A model generated the notes under the pieces. That model was not told the DNA's origin and searched no databases. It saw nothing but the letters and a program-made list of their open reading frames with translations. A DNA stretch of 5,100 nt, taken from contig CALGHC010000772.1 of assembly GCA_937915965.1 (NCBI GenBank), forward strand, positions 1 through 5,100. The letters are read 5' to 3'. Made by a program: the position numbers and the translations under genes. Below are positions 1-3,661 of the stretch, piece by piece (the first letter of the stretch is position 1; each line of letters opens with the position of its first letter). Origin of the DNA: an uncultured Myxococcales bacterium. GTDB lineage: Bacteria > Myxococcota_A > UBA9042.

Positions 1-1245
1 GGCCCGCTGAGCGGCCTCCGCGGCCTTGGCCTCTTGTGCCGCCCTCGCCGCATCGGCCGCGCGTCTTGCTTCCTCGCCGGCGGCGACAGCGCGGTCCTCT
101 GAGGCCCGAGCCTCGGCTGCCGCAACAGCCTGAACTGCAAGGTCTTCTTTGGCTGGTTGCGGCTCGACGGCGAGCGACGCTCCGGCGTCTGCCGTCGGCA
201 CCGCCGATGGCAGCTTGAGTGTCGCGGTCTCGTCAGGCGCGATGAAGTCCTGGTCTGCGGCATGGGCGCGGATCGCCGCGTCGAGATGGGCGACGGGCAT
301 CTTCAGTGTCGCGTCGACGGCCAGCCGCGAGCCCGCATCAGAGGTCCAGCCGCCATCCAGAGCGGTTCGGCCTTCAAGCAGCACGGGCGCGATGCCGGCC
401 ACGTCCGCGGCCCACTTTGTCGCAAACTCGTTGATCGTTGCGGCCCACTGTGTCGCGTCGGGGCGTTTGGTCGGATCCTTCTCCAGCGCGGGGCCGAGAA
501 GCGCCTGCAGATCCTTGACGCCTTTGAGGGCAGGCTTGACCAGATCGAGCCGCAGTGGCTTCTCAATGGCCTGTCGCTTCAACGTCATCAGCGGCTGAGT
601 CGAGCGGAATGCCGGCTTCCCCGCGGCGAGGGCGTAGACGACCATCGCGGCCGAGTAGATGTCCGACGCGATGCTGCCGACTCCGCCTTTGCACATCTCG
701 GCCGCCATGAACTCGGGCGTGCCATAGAAGGCTGCGTCGGCGGCGAGGCTTGTCTCGTAGGCCGGCAGCAGGCGCCACCAACCGAAGCCGAAAAGCCGCG
801 CGGTCGATTCGGCGGCCTTCTCGCCGTCGAGTTGAATCCGGGTCGGCCGGATATCGAGATGCTGGATTTCCAGGGCGCTGGCCGCGGCGACAGCGCGACC
901 CAACGGCAGGGCAACCGCCGCGATGGCCAGCACGTCGTTGCCAATGCGTCGCTTGAGCAGCTCGCCGAGCGGCGGACCGTCGACGGCCTCGGTCGCCAAC
1001 CAGGTGCAGTCGTCGCTGCGACCCCATGCGTAGGTCAGCAGCGCGTCGGCACAGTCTGCGAGCTTGCCGTTCTCATCGACGATCGCTTGAAGAGTCGCGT
1101 CATCCTGGATGGTGCCGGGTGCGAGCACGAGCACCAGGGCGAGGCGGCCGGTTTCGTCGTCTTGAGCCAGCATGAGCTGGCCGATCTTGCTCTCCTCGAT
1201 GGTGGACTGCACCGAGAATCGTTGCGCAAGGCGGTTTTCCGTCAT
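1..1245 (-). CDS. Ser/Thr kinase-fold protein, probable pseudokinase (C-terminus beyond window)
   Basis: An open frame of 415 codons starts at ATG 1245-1243 and runs off the left edge without a stop. The start is supported by AAGGGG (1255-1260) nine bases upstream and by a promoter-like pair further up. Residues about 10-280 follow the Hanks kinase fold: a degenerate Gly-loop (only G22 clearly retained, followed by LMLAQD), LALV at 35-38 where VAIK is expected, HLDIRPTRI at 129-137 for HRDLKPENI, GFG at 153-155 for DFG, GTPEFMAAE at 175-183 for the activation-loop/APE segment, DIYS at 195-198, and DPTKRPDA at 257-264 for subdomain XI. The catalytic-loop Asp131 remains, but the ATP-anchoring Lys, the catalytic-loop Asn (R136) and the Mg-binding DFG Asp are lost. 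Inference: a pseudokinase acting as a scaffold or sensor. Residues 281-365 form a linker; 366-415 are an Ala/Glu/Arg-rich probable coiled coil. No membrane segment is visible. The kinase-fold call is strong; inactivity is likely, not proven. Confidence 0.88.
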   Translation of the reverse strand, partial: MTENRLAQRFSVQSTIEESKIGQLMLAQDDETGRLALVLVLAPGTIQDDATLQAIVDENGKLADCADALLTYAWGRSDDCTWLATEAVDGPPLGELLKRRIGNDVLAIAAVALPLGRAVAAASALEIQHLDIRPTRIQLDGEKAAESTARLFGFGWWRLLPAYETSLAADAAFYGTPEFMAAEMCKGGVGSIASDIYSAAMVVYALAAGKPAFRSTQPLMTLKRQAIEKPLRLDLVKPALKGVKDLQALLGPALEKDPTKRPDATQWAATINEFATKWAADVAGIAPVLLEGRTALDGGWTSDAGSRLAVDATLKMPVAHLDAAIRAHAADQDFIAPDETATLKLPSAVPTADAGASLAVEPQPAKEDLAVQAVAAAEARASEDRAVAAGEEARRAADAARAAQEAKAAEAAQRA

Positions 1246-1298
1246 GGGTTCTGACCCCTTCTATGCTGCTGACAGGCCCCCAGGCCGTGCGGTCGGGT

Positions 1299-1327
1299 AT
1301 GATAGGCCGGCGAGCTTGCTGCGACAA
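1299..1327 (-). promoter_or_regulatory. Sigma70-like promoter for the kinase-fold gene
   Basis: Read on the minus strand, TTGTCG (1327-1322) is followed after exactly 17 bases by TATCAT (1304-1299), matching the -35 consensus at 4 of 6 and the -10 consensus at 5 of 6 positions. The predicted start of transcription near 1291 would give a leader of roughly 45 bases before ATG 1245, containing the AAGGGG ribosome-binding site. This fits the kinase-fold gene being transcribed from its own promoter. It is a consensus match only. Confidence 0.5.
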
Positions 1328-1456
1328 GCCGCGCCCTCCGACCTCGCCAAGGCCAACGGCCACCACGCTATCCGCCAACCCTCAATCTACGGTCCCTCGA
1401 CCGCAGCGTAGCCACGGGACCATGCCGGGCGAGGCCGCGCCGGGTCCCGGCCGGTC

Positions 1457-1486
1457 CGACTCGGGCCGACTCGGACCGACTCGAGC
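1457..1486. repeat. 10-bp tandem direct repeat, three units
   Basis: Three consecutive ten-base units share CGACTCG at their start: CGACTCGGGC, CGACTCGGAC and CGACTCGAGC. The period of ten bases matches about one helical turn, which would place identical faces on one side of the DNA. It lies in non-coding DNA about 85 bases downstream of the VOC stop and about 130 bases upstream of the kinase-gene promoter. It may be a protein-binding site or plain sequence slippage. Confidence 0.5.
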
Positions 1487-1533
1487 CGCTACCAACAGAC
1501 GCATGAAAACGAAGAAAGGTGAGGGCGTGTTGC

Positions 1534-1568
1534 TGGCGGTCGCGCTCTTCTTGCCCCGATGACCGCCA
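1534..1568 (-). terminator. Possible weak terminator after the VOC gene
   Basis: TGGCGGTC (1534-1541) and GACCGCCA (1561-1568) form a perfect 8-bp inverted repeat separated by 19 bases, directly below the VOC stop codon at 1571-1573. On the minus strand a pyrimidine-rich, T-containing stretch follows, but only about 15 bases after the stem. The long loop and the delayed T tract make this a poor intrinsic terminator; it could instead be an mRNA 3' end stabiliser or chance. Confidence 0.3.
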
Positions 1569-1570
1569 AC

Positions 1571-2005
1571 TTACTCGCCAGGCGACTCTGCGGGGACCGC
1601 ATCGGGAAAGTGCGACAAGCCGATCCGGTTGCCCTCCGGGTCGCGCACGTACAAGGTCCACGGGCTCGCGTAGACGACCTCGACGCCCTGTTCGGCGAGG
1701 TATGATCGCCAGACCTCTCGTCCGTGCCGGAAGATCGACAAGGCGAGCAGATGCATCCCCGGCCGATCGCTCTGCCAGGGGAGCGCCTCGACATCTCCCG
1801 TGCAGCGCTCCAGAGCCAGGACGCCCGTGCCCAGCGCGAACCAGACGCTGCGGTCGCCGCCGAGGGGATCGTCAGGCTGCGCTGGCCAGCGACGCACCAC
1901 CCGCAACCGCAGAACGCGGGCATAGAAGCGTTCCATGACCACCAGGTCCCTGCATTGGATGGCGACATGGTGCATTCCTTGTGGAGCGATCGGCGGGACG
2001 GCCAT
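1571..2005 (-). CDS. VOC (glyoxalase/bleomycin-resistance/dioxygenase fold) protein
   Basis: The protein has 144 residues, the usual length for a single VOC protein with two beta-alpha-beta-beta-beta modules. Module 1 begins with MHHVAIQCRDL (residues 11-21), followed by a helix with ERFYARVL (25-32), typical of the family. Metal-ligand positions are visible as His13 (or His12), Glu66 in LALERC and His85 in GMHLLAL. The fourth, normally Glu near the end of DP-G-N-x-x-E-L, is Gly129 in DPEGNRIGL (122-130). VOC enzymes bind a divalent metal and act in glyoxalase, dioxygenase, epimerase or resistance reactions; the substrate cannot be told from the sequence. Loss of the last ligand may change metal binding or mean the protein is non-catalytic. 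The start at ATG 2005 is chosen because AAGAGG and AGGAGG lie just upstream and the fold begins immediately; an in-frame GTG at 2098 would only add a low-complexity extension. It is probably monocistronic, divergent from the lipoprotein gene. Confidence 0.9.
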   Translation of the reverse strand: MAVPPIAPQGMHHVAIQCRDLVVMERFYARVLRLRVVRRWPAQPDDPLGGDRSVWFALGTGVLALERCTGDVEALPWQSDRPGMHLLALSIFRHGREVWRSYLAEQGVEVVYASPWTLYVRDPEGNRIGLSHFPDAVPAESPGE

Positions 2006-2008
2006 GGT

Positions 2009-2017
2009 CCTCCTCTT
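2009..2017 (-). promoter_or_regulatory. Ribosome-binding site fixing the VOC start
   Basis: On the minus strand the bases read AAGAGGAGG just before ATG 2005. AAGAGG leaves a spacing of six bases and AGGAGG a spacing of three. This purine-rich block supports ATG 2005 over the upstream in-frame GTG at 2098 and the internal ATG at codon 11. Confidence 0.6.
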
Positions 2018-2102
2018 CGGCGCGACGGACGACCGAGAGACGGCCCGTTCGGGGCGAATCGTGGCGATCTCGAGGGCATTTGCAAACGGTCCGGCCACCG
2101 TG

Positions 2103-2131
2103 TCGACACCCGCGCGTTGGTCGAGTAATCT
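2103..2131 (+). promoter_or_regulatory. Candidate sigma70-like promoter for the lipoprotein gene
   Basis: TCGACA (2103-2108; 5 of 6 to the -35 consensus) is followed after 17 bases by TAATCT (2126-2131; matches the most conserved T, A and final T of the -10 box but only 3 of 6 overall). The expected transcript would start near 2138, about 24 bases before the ATG, with GGGGAG (2147-2152) as ribosome-binding site nine bases from the start. The rest of the divergent gap (2006-2102) holds the 8-bp palindrome TTTGCAAA at 2079-2086 and no clear promoter for the VOC gene. Confidence 0.4.
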
Positions 2132-2161
2132 CCGCCCCCGTCATGCGGGGAGAGCGCAGCG

Positions 2162-2800
2162 ATGCATATTCCACAGCCTCACATCCCACACAAGGCACGA
2201 ACGGTGCCGGCAACGTCTGGAGCCCGACAACGGCCCAGCGCGGCGCTCGTGATTGTGGCGCTGCTTGCGGTGTTCTCTGCCTCGGCGTGCGGCAACCCCG
2301 ACCTCGACGCGGTGAAGCACTACAAGCTCTTCTTGGAGAATGCTCGACCCGCGCTCAACAAGATGAATCACACGCGTGAGGAGCTGTTCAACCTCACCGA
2401 ACCCGACAAGATGCTGGAGCTGTTTGAGGCCGACCTCCTGCCGCAGGTCCAGGAGTTGACCCGGTTGGCAAACCAGCATCCGACCCCGGACGTCCGGCGC
2501 CTCGCCGAGATCCACATCACCCTCCGCAACGTCCTGGAAAACTACGCCGACAGCACAGCCAAGCTGGTCGAGAGGCTGACGACGGTGACCCGCGAAGAAG
2601 CGAAGGCCCAGCGGGCCCTGGCTGCGGCCGGCGCTGATCCTCGCGCGGACGAGAAGGCCGAAGAGGCCCACAGCAAGGTGCTGTTTGATCGAGAGCAGGC
2701 CCTCATCTTCTGGGGCCACGAAGACCAGCGGTTTGGCAAAGACATGTCCGCGTTGGTCGACGATCTCAAGCGCTACCTTGACGAGCTCACCAAGCGCTGA
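2162..2800 (+). CDS. Unrecognised helical lipoprotein
   Basis: This 212-residue protein has a basic N-terminal region, a hydrophobic core (about residues 27-39, ALVIVALLAVF) and a lipobox-like ASAC ending at Cys43, the only cysteine; it is therefore probably cut before Cys43, lipid-modified and anchored facing the periplasm. The -3 residue is Ala where Leu is usual, so the lipobox is weak. Gly-Asn follows the Cys, with no Asp at +2. The mature part is highly charged and predicted nearly all helical, with heptad-like stretches at about 95-150 and 160-212 separated by an Ala/Gly-rich turn (AAAGADPRAD, 154-163). I recognise no family and assign no enzymatic function; a structural or envelope-associated role is only a guess. 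ATG 2162 has GGGGAG nine bases upstream. GTG 2204 (codon 15) would give a more normal-length signal peptide and is a possible alternative. The gene is convergent with jag. Confidence 0.82.
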   Translation: MHIPQPHIPHKARTVPATSGARQRPSAALVIVALLAVFSASACGNPDLDAVKHYKLFLENARPALNKMNHTREELFNLTEPDKMLELFEADLLPQVQELTRLANQHPTPDVRRLAEIHITLRNVLENYADSTAKLVERLTTVTREEAKAQRALAAAGADPRADEKAEEAHSKVLFDREQALIFWGHEDQRFGKDMSALVDDLKRYLDELTKR

Positions 2801-2869
2801 ACCTCAGCGAGCACCAAGCACCGAACCTCAGCGAGCACCAGGCGCTGAACCTCAGCGAGCACCAGGCGG
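2791..2869. repeat. 24-bp tandem repeat, 3.3 units, across the lipoprotein stop codon
   Basis: Units begin at 2791, 2815 and 2839, with a partial fourth at 2863; all three full units share GAACCTCAGCGAGCAC (from 2799, 2823 and 2847). The first unit contains the last sense codons and TGA stop (2798-2800) of the lipoprotein gene. Units 1 and 3 contain CGCTGA-ACC-TCAGCG, a 6-bp hairpin with a 3-base loop; in unit 2 the left arm is altered. The array fills most of the 85-bp gap between the convergent lipoprotein and jag genes. No T tract follows, so an intrinsic terminator role is doubtful, though the hairpins could affect mRNA 3' ends. Confidence 0.85.
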
Positions 2870-2885
2870 CTGCCCTCGTGGACGG

Positions 2886-3623
2886 TCAGCCACGCCTGCG
2901 GTTGCGGCCGCGGCCCGCCTTGCCAGGGCGAGGCTTGGCGCGGCTGCTGCGCCCGGGTGCTGGACTGACGACGAGGCGTCGGTCGTCGGCCTCGTCCGCC
3001 TTGACTTCGACGCCACCTTGACGACCGATCTGGTGGCCGAAAGTGCGAAGGTCATTGGCCGACATCGGACCGATGGTCAGAGGTCTACGCAGCTGCTGAA
3101 CTTTCTGTGCGACGGATGAGGCGACCTTCTCAAGGCCGTCGGTGCGGCGCCCCTTGAAGCCAGGGGCCTCGACGTTGACTCGCGTGCGCTTGTCCGCGTT
3201 CCGGTTGACCGCTTTGTTGAGGACGAACTGCAGCGACTCAACGGCTCGGTTGTCCAGATGGTGGCCTGTTCCCGGCTCGAAGTCTCCGATACGCAACAGG
3301 ATCTGCTCGTCATCGACGACGCTCTCGACGGTGGCGCCGCGGGTGCCGAGCAAAGTGAGGATGCGACCGGCGACTTCGACGCCGCGATTGGCCTTCTCAT
3401 CAAGTGGGACAAAGACCCGATCGTGGCCCGCCTGCTCGTTGTCGGTGTCGCCAGCGTCGCCTTCGTTGCGCGCTCCGGCTTCGCTGCCGTCCGCGCCGTC
3501 ATTGCGCGCTCCGGCTTCGCTGCCGCCCGCTTCGCCGACCGCTTCGCCGCCCGCTTCGCCGACCGCTTCGCCGACCGCTTCGCCGGAGGTGTCCACGACC
3601 TCGTCCTGCTGCTCCTCGACCAT
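2886..3623 (-). CDS. jag: Jag/KhpB (SpoIIIJ-associated) KH-R3H RNA-binding protein
   Basis: This is a 245-residue cytoplasmic RNA-binding protein of the Jag family, whose gene commonly follows yidC; KhpB forms a complex with KhpA that binds many transcripts and influences cell division and envelope growth in Gram-positive bacteria. Residues 1-68 are acidic and low in complexity: GEAV/GEAG repeats (14-33) and two copies of GSEAGARN (about 34-41 and 46-53). The usual Jag_N domain is not recognisable. A KH domain spans about 78-155, with ESLQFVLNKAVNR (129-141) matching the family's LDALQYLVN helix and RVNVEAPGFKGRR (148-160) its DV-G-Y-xx-RR strand. The GxxG loop expected before that helix is replaced by about HLDN (122-125). 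The R3H domain (about 160-222) keeps GPM (185-187) and R193-x3-H197. A basic tail (about 224-245, PRPGKAGRGR) follows and may add non-specific RNA contacts. The yidC stop lies 38 bases upstream, so the two are probably co-transcribed. Confidence 0.92.
   Translation of the reverse strand: MVEEQQDEVVDTSGEAVGEAVGEAGGEAVGEAGGSEAGARNDGADGSEAGARNEGDAGDTDNEQAGHDRVFVPLDEKANRGVEVAGRILTLLGTRGATVESVVDDEQILLRIGDFEPGTGHHLDNRAVESLQFVLNKAVNRNADKRTRVNVEAPGFKGRRTDGLEKVASSVAQKVQQLRRPLTIGPMSANDLRTFGHQIGRQGGVEVKADEADDRRLVVSPAPGRSSRAKPRPGKAGRGRNRRRG
3466..3586. repeat. In-frame coding repeats in the jag N-terminus (36-bp and 12-bp)
   Basis: Two repeat types lie side by side. The first is a 24-base identical block beginning TTGCGCGCTCC at 3466 and again at 3502, a period of 36 bases that encodes the two GSEAGARN segments. 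The second is five 12-base units of CCGCTTCGCCG(A/C/G) from 3527 to 3586, encoding GEAV or GEAG tetrapeptides. Both periods are multiples of three, so copy-number changes keep the frame. This pattern suggests slippage-driven growth of a disordered acidic linker. Confidence 0.85.
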
Positions 3624-3629
3624 TTCCTT

Positions 3630-3634
3630 CTCCT
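3630..3634 (-). promoter_or_regulatory. Ribosome-binding site fixing the jag start
   Basis: AGGAG on the minus strand lies six bases before ATG 3623. It rejects the longer in-frame reading that begins inside yidC at 3932, whose extra residues do not resemble Jag. The gap also holds the short palindrome CGTCG-CTA-CGACG (3642-3654), which could form a small hairpin between the two genes. Confidence 0.6.
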
Positions 3635-3661
3635 CGGGCCACGTCGCTACGACGCGACTGA

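Larger units (their letters stand above)
1246..1570. other. 325-bp intergenic region without a convincing gene
   Basis: Between the start of the kinase-fold gene and the stop of the VOC gene (both minus strand) no frame shows a recognisable protein. The region holds the promoter-like pair at 1299-1327, a very GC-rich stretch at about 1425-1490 with short inverted repeats (GCCGG/CCGGC around 1450 and GGTCCG/CGGACC at 1454-1477), a 10-bp direct repeat at 1457-1486, and an inverted repeat at 1534-1568 that may end VOC transcription. A 19-codon plus-strand reading frame at 1503-1562 looks like a signal peptide but has no Shine-Dalgarno sequence and no continuation. Confidence 0.6.

Noticed and set aside
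157..1254. Long plus-strand open frame of 365 codons opposite the kinase-fold gene
   Set aside because: It is antisense to a frame with clear kinase motifs, its residue composition is Arg/Gly-rich without domains, and it is the expected shadow of a GC-rich gene.
2006..2098. N-terminal extension of the VOC protein from GTG 2098
   Set aside because: The added residues lie outside the fold and are low in complexity, while ATG 2005 has a purine-rich ribosome-binding site directly before it.
2141..2719. Minus-strand frame of 192 codons opposite the lipoprotein gene
   Set aside because: The plus strand has a signal peptide, lipobox and ribosome-binding site; the minus frame shows no family features and is a codon-bias shadow.
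2791..2869. Possible CRISPR array or octapeptide-repeat protein
   Set aside because: The units are contiguous without spacers, so it is not CRISPR. The octapeptide reading on the plus strand belongs to a frame that overlaps the lipoprotein and jag without domains.
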